A DNA stretch of 64,000 nucleotides. Origin: Sinorhizobium garamanticum. Its GTDB lineage: Bacteria; Pseudomonadota; Alphaproteobacteria; Rhizobiales; Rhizobiaceae. This document shows, one piece after another, positions 1 to 9,709 of this stretch. The notes beneath the pieces were generated by a model. The model did not search any database. It saw nothing but the letters and a program-made list of their open reading frames with translations, and was not told where the DNA came from. Location: the NCBI RefSeq assembly GCF_029892065.1, contig NZ_CP120374.1, positions 744,001-808,000 of the forward strand, written 5' to 3'. The translations under genes and the position numbers were made by a program. How positions within the stretch are numbered: position 1 is the stretch's first letter; every line of letters starts with the position of its first letter.

Positions 1-208
1 GCCCTTCCTGAGCTTTGGAATGCGCAGTTCGACCGTCGACACGAGTTCGCCTTGCTCGACTTTCCGCCCGGATTTGAAGCAGGACCGCCGCGCCGACGGA
101 CGCAGTTTTGTTCATAGATCACCTTTATTGCCGAGGATAATGCCGAGGCTTGCACGCAGCGGGATGTTAAGGGTAAACAGGCGCGAAACCATCCGGAGTG
201 CAAAGACG

Positions 209-982
209 ATGACAGTGGCCAAGACCCATCTTCGCGTAGTCTCCGCGATGATCGTTCGCGAAATGTCTACAAAGTTCGGCAGCAAGCCTGGCGGATATCT
301 CTGGGCCCTGCTGGAGCCTATTGGCTACATCGCGATGATGACGGTCATCTTCGGTGCCATTGCGCATACCCCCGCACTAGGCACCAGTTTTGTTCTTTTC
401 TTCGCTACAGGCTATCTTGGATACCAGATGTATCAGGCAAAGGTCATGTATCTGAGCTCAGCCGTGCGGGCCAACAAGCCTCTACTCAGCTACCCGAACG
501 TGGCGCCGATCGATGCGATCACTGCGCGATACATCTTGCAGACGCTGACGACGACACTTGTCTCAGTAATTGTATTTGCCGCGATATTTTTAACATTACC
601 GCATAGCCCTGAACTCAATTGGCCGAGATTGCTCGAAGCTGAACTATACGCAGGATCACTGGCGCTTGGCGTCGGATTGTTCAACAGCGTCATGTTCGTA
701 AAATACGCCCTTTATGAGCAAATATACGGTATTCTCACGAGACCAATGTTCCTCTTGTGTGGTGTGTTCTTCCTACCAGACGACATGCCTCATCCGTACA
801 GGGACGTTCTTCTGAGCAATCCCCTTTGCCACGTGATTATGCTTTTCCGCACTGGCTTCTACCCAGAGTATAGAGCGATAGGTCTGGACCTCCCCTACCT
901 CGCCGTGTGCTCTGCCCTGGTCTTCTTCGGCGGCATGACTGTCTTCACGATTTCCCGAAGGACGCTGCGAAACGAAACGTAG
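209..982 (+). CDS. ABC-2 type polysaccharide export permease (KpsM/RkpT-like)
   Basis: Inner-membrane permease of the ABC-2 family that exports capsular or surface polysaccharide across the cytoplasmic membrane together with a separate ATPase. The product is about 257 residues, the usual KpsM size, with six likely membrane segments and the family-typical start in which an REMSTKFG stretch is followed by GYLWALLEP. The frame is open upstream to position 20, but the ATG at 209 has a GGAG about 10 bases before it and gives the normal family length, so I chose it. No KpsT-like ATPase follows; the next gene is a sulfatase on the other strand. The partner may lie upstream of the window or elsewhere. 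The family is clear; the exported polymer is unknown. Confidence 0.82.
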   Translation: MTVAKTHLRVVSAMIVREMSTKFGSKPGGYLWALLEPIGYIAMMTVIFGAIAHTPALGTSFVLFFATGYLGYQMYQAKVMYLSSAVRANKPLLSYPNVAPIDAITARYILQTLTTTLVSVIVFAAIFLTLPHSPELNWPRLLEAELYAGSLALGVGLFNSVMFVKYALYEQIYGILTRPMFLLCGVFFLPDDMPHPYRDVLLSNPLCHVIMLFRTGFYPEYRAIGLDLPYLAVCSALVFFGGMTVFTISRRTLRNET

Positions 983-1254
983 GGCAGGCCGCGTCGAATA
1001 TGTTGAGGGGCTGGGACCCCTTGGTGGCTGGTGGGTCACGAGAGTGTCTCACCCATCTCCAGCCTTAGAATGATAGAGGCAGCTCAACTGCCGCGGATGA
1101 ATGTAAGCATGGACATCAAGGAAAAATGCGAATTGTCACCAAACGGGGCACATGCACTATCTTTGCGCACCTGGCGGATTTCTTGTCGAAGCGTACTCCG
1201 GAGGGCGTGTCTGCCATACCGGCCGGTCGCGCGCATCTCTTTCTGCGGTTGAAG

Positions 1255-1506
1255 AACAAACCGGATACCCGCCGCCTTGTTGTGATTTTCAAAAACCACG
1301 TGCTGGCCCGCGCCATGCACGCCCATTTCCGACGTCGCAGCCGTTCGAGACATGGTCCTCGGCGGTTTCCGCAAGGGTGATGCCGGCGATGTCCTGCTCG
1401 ATGATCGGACCCTCGTCGGGATTGGCGGCGACATAACATGATGCGTCGTCGCGGCGATCCGCTTCACGCCGCGCTCGCAGGCCTGCCTATAAGGGTTGGC
1501 GCCGGC
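1255..1506 (-). pseudogene. Relic of purU (formyltetrahydrofolate deformylase) C-terminal part
   Basis: Minus-strand relic of the C-terminal formyltransferase fold of PurU, which hydrolyses 10-formyl-tetrahydrofolate to supply formate for purine synthesis. One frame reads GANPYRQACERGVKRIAAT, close to the PurU motif before the conserved HYV. A shifted frame continues with NPDEGPIIEQD and AETAEDHV, also PurU-like, and a third frame follows. At least two frameshifts and loss of the first two thirds make it non-functional. It lies between the export permease and the sulfatase and is related to neither. No other gene is seen in 983-1652. Confidence 0.65.
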
Positions 1507-1652
1507 CTTGTCGTGGCCCAAGCGGAACGGGTCTGCAGGGATGAGAACCATTCCGGCAGCGTTTTGCACGGAAGTTTCCGCCGGACGTGCGGATTTCCTC
1601 GCCGGTATTTTCTTAACGCGAAGGCGTGTACCCGGCCATCTCTCTGGTCACC

Positions 1653-3146
1653 TCAATCCGGGCAGGTCCGTTGCCCGCCGCGGGGAGCGGCCTCGGTCAG
1701 ATAGGCGCTGGTGACATCGAACTGGCCCGAATGCGTCCGCCATTGGCCATTGAATTTCGCGACGCAATCGCGGAGCGGGTCCAGGTACCTGGCCGTCTCG
1801 TCGATCAATGCGGATCGCATGCGTGAGAGTACATCCGCATAGTCGGCCTCGGCTGCGAGGTTGCGCATCTCGCCCGGATCGCTGTCGAGATCGTAGAGTT
1901 CATCCATGTCGCCCGGCGAGAAGATGTATTTGAAGTTGTCGCGCGACACGAGTATGCGCTGGGAATAAAGGAAGCGCAGGCCGTGATACTCGGCAAGCAG
2001 ATAGTCCCTGCCCTGCTGGCTTGTCCCAAGTACCTGCGCTGAGAGATCCTCCGCCTGCCTGGGCGCGTAACTGACGCCAAGCAAGGATAAGGCCGTCGGC
2101 AGGATGTCCATATTGAGCGCCAGTGCGTCCCGCCTGCCGCTCTGCAACGATGGATGGCTGAAGATCAGCGGCACCCGCATGGCTTCGCTATAGGGCAAGC
2201 CTTTGTCGATGAGCCCGCCGTGCGCGCCGGTCATGTCGCCATGGTCCGACGTGAAGACCACAAGCGTATTTTCTGCCAGGCCGCTCTGATCGACATAGTC
2301 AAGCAGCCGGCCGATCTCGCAGTCAAGCATGGCCACATGATCGCAGTAGTAGCCGATATACGCGACGAGCTCCTCCTCGGTCCTCGGATGGTTGCGATAG
2401 AAATCATCCCGCTCGCGCTTAACGCGCCGCGGCTTGCCTGAAAGATCGTCCGAGAAATTGTTCCAGGGCGTAATCTTCGTACGGTCGGTGACGCCGTAGA
2501 ATTCGTCCGAGATCAGGTGTGGCCCATGCGGATCCCAATATTGCACCGTGGCGAAGAAAGGTGCGCTTCCACCTGCCAGCCCCTGCAGCATGCCGATGAT
2601 CTGGTCAGTCAGGAAATGGCAGGGCGTAGACGCCTGCGGGCCGCGCCATCGGCCCGCCGCCATGGTCTGCTGGTCGGGGTTGAAGTAAAGCTCGGGTTCG
2701 ATGCTGTAGCTCAAACCGGTCGACGAGAGATAATCCTGAAAAGCCTTGGTCTTGACGATATTGCCGTAGCCGGCCGGTGCGTCGCCCTCGAAACCGTAGT
2801 CACCCGGGCCTTTCTCCACGCCAACGTGCCATTTGCCGACAAAGCCACAGCGATAGCCGGCGCGACGAAGATCATTGTGCAGCAAGCGCTCCGGCCGCGT
2901 CAGCTCGCGGGCGAGCGCATGATACATGTCGCAATTGGTGCCCATGCCGTGGGTGAAGGCATAATCGCCGGTAAGCATCGAGGCGCGCGACGGCGTACAG
3001 AGCGGCGAGGTGCAATAGGCCCGATCGAAGCTCACGCCGTTCTCGATCAAACGATCGAGGTTCGGGGTCTTAACCGGCACCGCCTTGCACGGCCCGAGGC
3101 AGTCCCATCGAAGCTGATCGACGCCGATGAAGAGCAGGTTCTTCAT
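1653..3146 (-). CDS. Type I sulfatase (alkaline phosphatase superfamily)
   Basis: Hydrolyses a sulfate ester using a formylglycine made from the active-site cysteine. The 497-residue product starts with the metal-binding aspartate in FIGVDQLRWD (Asp10) and has the sulfatase signature CTPSRAS with Cys50 as the residue to be converted. A second metal site, TSDHGD, lies near residue 300, and GKWHVG fits the lysine/histidine site. No signal peptide is visible, so it should act in the cytoplasm on an imported substrate. GGGAGG precedes the ATG by about 10 bases. It is the last gene of a leftward operon with a peptide-type ABC transporter and a DapA-family aldolase, and a second sulfatase lies in the divergent arm. 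The substrate cannot be told from sequence. Confidence 0.88.
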   Translation of the reverse strand: MKNLLFIGVDQLRWDCLGPCKAVPVKTPNLDRLIENGVSFDRAYCTSPLCTPSRASMLTGDYAFTHGMGTNCDMYHALARELTRPERLLHNDLRRAGYRCGFVGKWHVGVEKGPGDYGFEGDAPAGYGNIVKTKAFQDYLSSTGLSYSIEPELYFNPDQQTMAAGRWRGPQASTPCHFLTDQIIGMLQGLAGGSAPFFATVQYWDPHGPHLISDEFYGVTDRTKITPWNNFSDDLSGKPRRVKRERDDFYRNHPRTEEELVAYIGYYCDHVAMLDCEIGRLLDYVDQSGLAENTLVVFTSDHGDMTGAHGGLIDKGLPYSEAMRVPLIFSHPSLQSGRRDALALNMDILPTALSLLGVSYAPRQAEDLSAQVLGTSQQGRDYLLAEYHGLRFLYSQRILVSRDNFKYIFSPGDMDELYDLDSDPGEMRNLAAEADYADVLSRMRSALIDETARYLDPLRDCVAKFNGQWRTHSGQFDVTSAYLTEAAPRGGQRTCPD

Positions 3147-3175
3147 GGTTGAGATGCCTCCCTATTTCTTTTGGA

Positions 3176-4144
3176 TCAGTCGAGGTCGTCACGGATGCAG
3201 GCCTTGAAGTGTCCTTTCGCCGTTTCTCGCAGGGGCGGTACTATGCTGGCGCACGCCTCGATCGCGACCGGGCAGCGGGTGCGGAAGACGCAGCCGCTGG
3301 GAGGATTCGCCGGGCTTGGTATGTCACCCTTAAGGATCTGCCGGTTGGGCCGTTGCGAAGGATCGGGTGACGGAACGGCCGAGAGAAGCGCGCGCGTATA
3401 GGGATGCTGCGGGCTGGCATAGAGCTTCCGGCTGGGCGCCATTTCCATGATCCGCCCGAGATAGAGCACGATGACGGTATCGGCGACATATTCGACCACC
3501 GCAAGATCATGCGCGATGAACAGCATGGTAAGGCCCAGGCGCATCTGCAGGTCGCGCAGGAGGTTGACGATCTGCGCCTGGATCGAGACGTCGAGCGCCG
3601 ATACCGGTTCGTCGGCAACGATCAGCTCGGGCGCAAGCGTCAGCGCCCGTGCGATGCCGATGCGCTGGCGCTGCCCGCCGGAAAACTCGTGCGCATAGCG
3701 GGAGATCGCGTCGGGCGGCAGGTCCACCGACGCAAGGGCCTTGGCGGCCTTCGCGATCCGCTCGGATTTGCTGCCGATACGCTGGATATCCAGCCCTTCC
3801 GTGAGAATTTCACCGATGGTCATGCGCGGCGAGAGGCTCGCAAAGGGATCCTGGAAGATATACTGGACGCGCGCATGCAAGTGGCGAAGTTCGCGGCGGC
3901 TAAGGCTCGTCGTTTCGACACCGTCGAAACGAATGCTGCCGGAGGTCGGCGGGACCAACTGCGCGACCATGCGGCCGATGGTCGTCTTGCCGCTGCCCGA
4001 CTCCCCGACAAGGCCAACAACCTCCCCGCGTTTGATGTTGAACGAGACGTCCTGTACGGCACGGACGACCGGTCCGCGCCCGAATGCCACCGGGGCGAAA
4101 TCTTTGGTCAGCCCGCTGACCTCAAGGAGCAATTCATCTGACAT
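3176..4144 (-). CDS. Peptide-type ABC transporter ATPase (DppF/OppF-like)
   Basis: ATP-hydrolysing subunit of a five-component Dpp/Opp-type importer, 322 residues. The Walker A is GESGSGKTT, the signature is FSGGQRQR, and the Walker B is LIVADEPVSALD. The C-terminal oligopeptide extension contains a cysteine cluster of the CVFRTRCP type that is typical of DppF and OppF. It starts three bases after the DppD-like gene ends on the same strand, so the two are translated from one message and probably act as a heterodimer. Transporters of this class carry peptides but also oligosaccharides and opines. With a sulfatase and an aldolase beside it, a sulfated carbohydrate-like ligand is plausible, but this is inference. 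Confidence 0.9.
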   Translation of the reverse strand: MSDELLLEVSGLTKDFAPVAFGRGPVVRAVQDVSFNIKRGEVVGLVGESGSGKTTIGRMVAQLVPPTSGSIRFDGVETTSLSRRELRHLHARVQYIFQDPFASLSPRMTIGEILTEGLDIQRIGSKSERIAKAAKALASVDLPPDAISRYAHEFSGGQRQRIGIARALTLAPELIVADEPVSALDVSIQAQIVNLLRDLQMRLGLTMLFIAHDLAVVEYVADTVIVLYLGRIMEMAPSRKLYASPQHPYTRALLSAVPSPDPSQRPNRQILKGDIPSPANPPSGCVFRTRCPVAIEACASIVPPLRETAKGHFKACIRDDLD

Positions 4145-4147
4145 CGT

Positions 4148-5161
4148 TCAGATCTCCTGCCAGCGAATGCAGCGACTGAACTGGCCGTCGCTGGTTTCGA
4201 CGAGCGGCGGGTAAGCCTCAGAGCAGGCCTCGATCCGATAGGGGCAGCGCGGCGCGAACGGACAGCCCTCAGGCAGGTTCATGAGACTTGGAACCGATCC
4301 GGCGATGGTCGGCAGCGGCGTACCCGCCTCCTTGAGACGCGTGGCTGTTCCAAGCCGCGGCACAGAGCGCATCAGTCCCTTGGTGTAGGGGTGGCGCGGA
4401 TGGGCGAAGACCCGCGCCACGCTACCCGTCTCGACGACCGAGCCGGCATACATGACTGCCACGCGATCGGCGATCTCCGCAACGACCCCGAGGTTGTGGG
4501 TGACGAACAGCATGCCCATGCCGCGTTCCCGTTGCAGATGGCCGAGCAGGTCAAGGATCTGCGCCTGGATGGTGACATCGAGGGCCGTTGTCGGCTCGTC
4601 GGCGATCAGCAGCGTCGGGTTGCATGCCAGAGCCATGGCGATGGTTGCCCGCTGCCGCATGCCGCCCGACAATTCGTGCGGATATTGTCCGGCACGCCGG
4701 CGCGGATCGGGAATGCCGACATCCTCCAGCCGCTGGATGGCATCGGCCAGAGCCTCGCGGCGGGACTTGCCGAGGTGAATGCGGATCGGCTCTGCAATCT
4801 GCTCACCGACAGTATAGACCGGATTGAGGCTGGTCAGTGGTTCCTGAAAGACCATCCCGATATCGTTGCCTCGGACCCGGCGCAACGCCTCGCCGCCGAT
4901 GCTCTGCAGTTCAACGACCTCGCCCGTCTTGCGTCTAAGGCGAAGCGTTCCCGCGGCGATACGGCCGACGCCACGCGGCAGGAGACCCATGATCGACAGG
5001 CTCGTCACCGATTTTCCAGAGCCGGACTCGCCGACGAGTGCCACGGTTTCTCCCGTCGCCACGGTGAGATTGAGGTCGCGGACGGCGACGATCTCGCGAT
5101 CGGCGATATGAAAAACCGTGGTCAGTCCCGAAATCTCGAGGATCGGCTCTCTGCTCATCAT
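4148..5161 (-). CDS. Peptide-type ABC transporter ATPase (DppD/OppD-like)
   Basis: Second ATPase of the same importer, 337 residues. The motifs are GESGSGKS (Walker A), LSGGMRQR (signature), [12 protein letters not shown] (Walker B) and VTHNLG (switch histidine). The C-terminal oligo_HPY-type tail has a CPFAPRCP cysteine motif. The start overlaps the stop of the upstream aldolase gene in a TGATG arrangement, which indicates translational coupling; a second ATG directly follows the first, so the start is uncertain by one codon. DppD-type and DppF-type subunits normally pair on the DppB/DppC permeases, which are encoded just upstream in the operon. Confidence 0.9.
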   Translation of the reverse strand: MMSREPILEISGLTTVFHIADREIVAVRDLNLTVATGETVALVGESGSGKSVTSLSIMGLLPRGVGRIAAGTLRLRRKTGEVVELQSIGGEALRRVRGNDIGMVFQEPLTSLNPVYTVGEQIAEPIRIHLGKSRREALADAIQRLEDVGIPDPRRRAGQYPHELSGGMRQRATIAMALACNPTLLIADEPTTALDVTIQAQILDLLGHLQRERGMGMLFVTHNLGVVAEIADRVAVMYAGSVVETGSVARVFAHPRHPYTKGLMRSVPRLGTATRLKEAGTPLPTIAGSVPSLMNLPEGCPFAPRCPYRIEACSEAYPPLVETSDGQFSRCIRWQEI

Positions 5162-6078
5162 CAGTCCAAGAGGCCGGTTTGACGCAGGATGCGATCGATG
5201 GTCGCTGCCTCTTCGTCATTGAGGGATCGTTGCGGGCGGGCCATGACGTTGGTGTCGATGACGCCGAGCCGGCGCATGGCGGTCTTGAAGGCACCCACAC
5301 CTGCAGAACCTGCACTGGTCCGCGGCAGGCTGACCCAGACCATCTCGAAAAGCCGGCAAAGCCTCTCCTGTTCCTGGCGTGCGGCCGCGAAATCGCCCGC
5401 CTGGCACAAATTCCACAGGCGCACATAGCCGTGTGGATCGACATTGCCGAGGCCGGGCACGATGCCATGCGCGCCCATGTTCACGACGCTGTCGGCGACG
5501 ATTTCGGATCCGGTCATGACGAAGAAGTCGGCGAGATCGGCAGTGTCGGCCATGACGTAGCGAAGATTGCCATCGTCACCGCTTGAATCCTTGAGACCGA
5601 CAACGGTGCCTTCGCGCGCGAGGGTAACGGTGGTTTTGCGCTCGAGCTTTGTGCCGACGCAGATCGGTATGTCGTAGGCGATCACCGGTATGTCGACCGC
5701 CTGCCTTATGTAGCGGAAGTGGTCGATGGTCTCGGACTGATTGGTACGCGTGTAGAAAGGGGCGGTCACGACGACCGCGTCGGCACCTGCCGACTGCGCC
5801 GCCCGTGCATGGGCAATCACGCGCTCTGTCGTGGGGTCGATCACGCCGACCAGGATCGGCACGCGACCGCGCACCTGCTCGAGTGCGTGTTCGATGATGC
5901 GCCGCCTTGTGGCTTCGTCGTGGAACACGACCTCGCTGGTCGAGCCGAGCACGAACAGGCCGTGCACGCCACCGTCGATGAGATGGTCGATGACACGCGT
6001 GAACGAAGGATAATCCACTTCGAAGGTCGTGGTGAGCGGGGTGACGACAGGAGGGATGACGCCGGTAAAGAGAGGCAT
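5161..6078 (-). CDS. DapA/N-acetylneuraminate lyase family aldolase
   Basis: Class I, Schiff-base aldolase or hydratase of the dihydrodipicolinate synthase family, about 305 residues, cytoplasmic TIM barrel. Lys163 in [10 protein letters not shown] is the Schiff-base lysine and Tyr135 in VIAYDIP the catalytic tyrosine. The usual GTTGE loop reads GSTSE (residues 46-49), so the substrate is probably not that of true DapA. The ATG at 6078 has AAGG six bases before it; the frame runs further upstream into the permease gene, which I rejected. It sits inside the transporter and sulfatase operon, so it likely cleaves the 2-keto acid made from the imported compound. A second, divergent paralogue is at 10594-11547. 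Confidence 0.85.
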   Translation of the reverse strand: MPLFTGVIPPVVTPLTTTFEVDYPSFTRVIDHLIDGGVHGLFVLGSTSEVVFHDEATRRRIIEHALEQVRGRVPILVGVIDPTTERVIAHARAAQSAGADAVVVTAPFYTRTNQSETIDHFRYIRQAVDIPVIAYDIPICVGTKLERKTTVTLAREGTVVGLKDSSGDDGNLRYVMADTADLADFFVMTGSEIVADSVVNMGAHGIVPGLGNVDPHGYVRLWNLCQAGDFAAARQEQERLCRLFEMVWVSLPRTSAGSAGVGAFKTAMRRLGVIDTNVMARPQRSLNDEEAATIDRILRQTGLLD

Positions 6079-6088
6079 TTCAGACCTT

Positions 6089-6964
6089 TCACTTGAGTTC
6101 GGAGCGCGGGTCGAAGGCATCGCGAAGCCCATCGCCCACGAAGTTGATGGCAAGGACGGTCACGACGAGCGCCGCACCGGGGAACATCCATTGCCAGGGA
6201 TAATTTTCGAGGACATGCGTCGCGCGGGCGGCGTTCAACATGTTGCCCCAGCTCGCTTCCGGTGGCGTGACACCGAGGCCGAGGAAGGAAAGGCCTGCCT
6301 CCAGCAGGATACCGCTCGCCACCTGCAGGGTGGCATAGACCACGAGAATATCGATCGTATTGGGCAGGGCATGGCGAACCAGCAGGTGCCACAGGCCGGC
6401 GCCCATACCGCGCGATGCCACGACGAAATCCCGCTCGCGCAGCTCTAAGAGCCGGGCCCGGACCATGCGCGAGAGCACCGGCCACGACAGCAGCGAAATC
6501 ACGAGGATCGTCGGCATGATGCCGCTACCGACGATCGAGGCGAGGACCAGGAGGAAAATGATCGGCGGCAAGGTCATGGCAAGGTCCACGAACCGCATTG
6601 TAGCACCGTCAACGAGCCGCCCTCCGAAGCCGGCGACGGCGCCGATGAAGAAGCCGATGAACGTGGAAATCGCCATTGACGCTGTCGCCACGAGCAGCGA
6701 GATCCGGCCGCCCTGCATGAGCCGCGCCATGATATCCCGCCCCACGCCGTCGCTTCCAAGCCAGTGGGCTGACGACGGCCCCTGGTTCATCGCCAAGAGG
6801 TCGATGTCATTGGGCTTGTAAGGCCACCACAGATCATAGGTTAGGGTGAGCAGCAGGATCGGAATCAGGATTGCCGAACCGGCCACGGCCGCACCATTGT
6901 TAAGAAAGCGCGACATCGCGCGACGGATGGGGCCGGCCGAACGCGTCTTTGCCAGGCTGGTCAT
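6089..6964 (-). CDS. Peptide-type ABC transporter permease (DppC-like)
   Basis: Membrane permease of the Dpp/Opp family, 291 residues. It has the N-terminal OppC-like segment with one membrane helix, then a five-helix BPD_transp_1 domain with an [10 protein letters not shown] motif near residue 240, typical of DppC. It follows the DppB-like gene with one base between them and precedes the aldolase start by ten bases, so all are in one operon. It forms the channel with the DppB-like subunit. Confidence 0.9.
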   Translation of the reverse strand: MTSLAKTRSAGPIRRAMSRFLNNGAAVAGSAILIPILLLTLTYDLWWPYKPNDIDLLAMNQGPSSAHWLGSDGVGRDIMARLMQGGRISLLVATASMAISTFIGFFIGAVAGFGGRLVDGATMRFVDLAMTLPPIIFLLVLASIVGSGIMPTILVISLLSWPVLSRMVRARLLELRERDFVVASRGMGAGLWHLLVRHALPNTIDILVVYATLQVASGILLEAGLSFLGLGVTPPEASWGNMLNAARATHVLENYPWQWMFPGAALVVTVLAINFVGDGLRDAFDPRSELK

Positions 6965-6965
6965 C

Positions 6966-7925
6966 CTACGACACCTTGATGCGCGGATCGACAGCGGCGT
7001 AAGCGATGTCGGTCAGCAGGTTAACGAGGATGACGCAGGCGCCGGTGAGCAGCGTCGCACACATGATGACCGGATAGTCGCGCCGGACCACAGCGTTGAT
7101 CATCAACAGGCCCATTCCCGGCCAGTCGAACACGCTCTCTATAAAGATGGCGCCGCCGATGGCTATACCGATCGTGGATCCAATCACCGTGATCACCGGC
7201 AGCAGGGCATTGCGCACGGCATGTTTAACGATAACCCAGAACTCGCGAACGCCTTTGGCGCGCGCCGTCCGCACATAATCCTGCGACAGCACCTCGAGCA
7301 GGGAGGAGCGCATGTAGCGCATGATCAGCGCGCCATGGCCGATCGATAGCAGGGCCGCCGGCAGGATGAGATGCGCCAGCAGGTCACCGACGGAAAAGGG
7401 AGCACCCGGTGTCAGCATGCCGCCGGCCGGCACCCACCGCAAGACGACCGCAAACACATACAACCCCAACAGGGCAGTCAGGAAGGCCGGGCTCGAAATG
7501 CCGACGAAGGCCGCCGTTGACAGCGAGAGATCGGCGAACTGGTTGCGCCGGACCGCGGCAAGAATGCCGGCTGCGATTCCCACGACGACGGAGATGGCAA
7601 GCCCGCTGAACATCAGCAGGATCGTCGGTCCGATGCGACCGAGGACGAGCGGCAGCACCGGTTCGCCGCCACGCTGAATCGAATAGCCGAAGTCTCCCGT
7701 CAAGGCCGCACCAAGCCAAGCGAAATACTGCACCGGCAGCGGCAGATCGAGGCCGAGGCGCGTGCGCAGCGCCACAAGGTCCGAGGCTGACATCGGGACC
7801 GACGGGTTGATGTAGGCATCGATAGGGTCGCCGGGCGTGAGCCGCAGCAGCGTGAAGATGAGTACGGTCAGAGCCAGGAGCATGAGCAGGCCGACGACCG
7901 TGCGGCGGAGGACATATTGCAGCAT
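6966..7925 (-). CDS. Peptide-type ABC transporter permease (DppB-like)
   Basis: First permease of the importer, 319 residues. The N-terminus ([20 protein letters not shown]) is the classical DppB/OppB start, and the RLTPGDP motif follows. A BPD_transp_1 domain covers about residues 95-315 with the EAA-like loop near residue 210 (YVRTARAKG). The gene is separated from the upstream solute-binding protein gene by 174 bases that hold a double-hairpin repeat element. That spacing is common where the binding protein is made in excess of the membrane subunits. Confidence 0.9.
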   Translation of the reverse strand: MLQYVLRRTVVGLLMLLALTVLIFTLLRLTPGDPIDAYINPSVPMSASDLVALRTRLGLDLPLPVQYFAWLGAALTGDFGYSIQRGGEPVLPLVLGRIGPTILLMFSGLAISVVVGIAAGILAAVRRNQFADLSLSTAAFVGISSPAFLTALLGLYVFAVVLRWVPAGGMLTPGAPFSVGDLLAHLILPAALLSIGHGALIMRYMRSSLLEVLSQDYVRTARAKGVREFWVIVKHAVRNALLPVITVIGSTIGIAIGGAIFIESVFDWPGMGLLMINAVVRRDYPVIMCATLLTGACVILVNLLTDIAYAAVDPRIKVS

Positions 7926-7943
7926 GTTTCACCAACAGGGTCC

Positions 7944-8047
7944 CTACAGCGCCGCGCGTCTTATCAGACGCGTAAAGGACGCTGTAGCACTTTGAATTGC
8001 TGCATGTTTTTGTCCTTAAATCGGCTACGATTTAAGGAAACATGCAG
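7944..8047. repeat. Double-hairpin rhizobial intergenic repeat element
   Basis: Two nested palindromes lie side by side. The first runs from CTACAGCG at 7944-7951 to CGCTGTAG at 7980-7987, with an inner stem CGCGTCT/AGACGCG. The second runs from CTGCATG at about 8000 to CATGCAG ending at 8047, with an inner stem CCTTAAATCG/CGATTTAAGG. From memory this unit is dispersed in many copies between Sinorhizobium genes. Here it sits inside an operon between the binding-protein gene and the first permease gene, where it could act as an mRNA-stabilising or attenuating structure. Confidence 0.8.
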
Positions 8048-8099
8048 CAGGGGATGCGGCCGGACTTGACCGTCCGACCGCCCCTCGCCCCAGCCCCCA

Positions 8100-9686
8100 T
8101 TACGGAGCGATATCCCACTTCTCGGGGTGGGAGACGAATGGACCGCCGCCCGGAGCGGGCGTCCAGATGAAGTCCTTGAGCTTGCTGGACGCGACCCCGT
8201 AGCGGCTCGCGACCCACATCGGGCTCCAGGGAAGCTCAGCGTTCATTTCCTTGCAGACCTGCTGCCACTTGGTGTCCGCCTTGGCCGGATCGGTTTCCGC
8301 CATCGCCGTGTTCAATGCCTCGGTGAGCCGAGGCATCTCGACACGCATGATGTTGTTGCCGGCGGGCGGTATCTGCGCGGCGTTGAGCCCGACGTTGAGC
8401 GAAGCCGGGTTGGGTCCGTTCTGCAGGCCGGCATAGACCAGCGGGAACTCCGGCCACTTCTCACTTCGGACGATGCCGTTGTAGCTCGGGACATCGAGGG
8501 CGCGCGGCACCACGTTGATGCCAACCTGCGCGAGCATGGCCTGGATCGCCGCCATGACGTTGGCTACCTGCGGCGTGTTATAGTAGGTAAGCCACGGGAT
8601 CGGCCTGTCGCCGTTGATCTTGTCCCAGCCCGCCTCCTCAAGCAGCTCCTTCGCCTTCTGCGGGTCGTAGGCATAGTCGTCGAGGCCGTTCGGAACGAGC
8701 CGCGGCGCGACATAGCCGCAGTTGGCGAGCTTTGCCGCACCGCCAAACAGGCTTGAGATGATCGCGTTTCGATCGATGGCGTGCATGACCGCCTGCCGCA
8801 CGCGAAGGTCGTTCCAAATTCCGGCCCTGTGATTGAAGCCGATATAGTTCACGACATAGGAGTCGCCTTCGATGATCCGGAAGTTGTCATTGTCCTTGAA
8901 GGTCTTGGCGTCATCAGGCTCGGTGAAGGTGAACTGGATCTCTCCCGCCGAGAGTGCCGAGACGGCTGCAGCGGGGTTGGCGAAATACCGGTTGATCAAG
9001 CGATCCACCTTCGGCTTGCCGCCCCGATAGTCGTCATAGGCAGCCATCTCGACATACTGATCGCTGACGTACTTCACGAACTTGAACGGACCTGTGCCGA
9101 CCGGCTTTGTCGACCACCACGGGCTCTTGGCGATTTCCTTGATGTCGATGGACGACAGCGCATGCTCCGGCAGCATCATGACCTGCGCCAAGACGGACAG
9201 GAAGGCCGAGTTGGGCTTGTTGAGCTTGACGACTGCCGTGTGCTCGTCAGGAGTCTCGATCGACGCGATGTCCGCGAGCCGCGCGGCGAATATACTGCCG
9301 CTGTCGGCGTTCTTGGCGAGTTCCAGTGTGAACTTGACGTCCGCCGAGGTGAAGGGCTCTCCGTCATGCCACTTCGTGTCGACCAGCTTGAAGGTATAGG
9401 AAAGACTGTCGTCGCTCACGGTGAACTCGGATGCGAGCGCGCCGACGAGCTTTGATAGATCGGATGCGTAGATGACCAGCGGCTCGAAATATGTATTGAG
9501 CCAGGTAAAGCCGGCGGTCGCGGTCTGCGGGTTGAAGTTGCCCGGGAACCCGCCCGGGCCTACGTCGAAGCCGCCGACAATGGTCTTTTCCTCCTGCGCC
9601 AGAGCCGGCGTGGATACCATCGCCGTGGCGCTGGCAAAAGCAAAGGCTGCCGCCGCCAGAAGGCGGCCGAAATTCCGTCGATGCAT
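8100..9686 (-). CDS. Periplasmic solute-binding protein, SBP_bac_5 family
   Basis: Periplasmic ligand-binding component of the peptide-type importer, 528 residues. An N-terminal signal peptide with a hydrophobic alanine-rich core ends near residue 30 (TPALAQ). The body is a DppA/OppA-type fold with the family segments KWHDGEPFTSADVKFTLE, GTGPFKFVKY and RQAVMHAIDRN. The ATG is preceded by GAGGAGG. It is the second gene of the operon, right after the GntR regulator gene (23 bases between). Binding proteins of this cluster recognise peptides, nickel or sugars; the sequence does not show which. Confidence 0.9.
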   Translation of the reverse strand: MHRRNFGRLLAAAAFAFASATAMVSTPALAQEEKTIVGGFDVGPGGFPGNFNPQTATAGFTWLNTYFEPLVIYASDLSKLVGALASEFTVSDDSLSYTFKLVDTKWHDGEPFTSADVKFTLELAKNADSGSIFAARLADIASIETPDEHTAVVKLNKPNSAFLSVLAQVMMLPEHALSSIDIKEIAKSPWWSTKPVGTGPFKFVKYVSDQYVEMAAYDDYRGGKPKVDRLINRYFANPAAAVSALSAGEIQFTFTEPDDAKTFKDNDNFRIIEGDSYVVNYIGFNHRAGIWNDLRVRQAVMHAIDRNAIISSLFGGAAKLANCGYVAPRLVPNGLDDYAYDPQKAKELLEEAGWDKINGDRPIPWLTYYNTPQVANVMAAIQAMLAQVGINVVPRALDVPSYNGIVRSEKWPEFPLVYAGLQNGPNPASLNVGLNAAQIPPAGNNIMRVEMPRLTEALNTAMAETDPAKADTKWQQVCKEMNAELPWSPMWVASRYGVASSKLKDFIWTPAPGGGPFVSHPEKWDIAP

Positions 9687-9709
9687 GCTCTCCTCCTCTT
9701 GTATTCAGT

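Noticed and set aside
1084..1569. Minus-strand 161-codon frame as one intact gene
   Set aside because: Only its first part and pieces of two other frames match PurU; the frame itself is a product of frameshifts.
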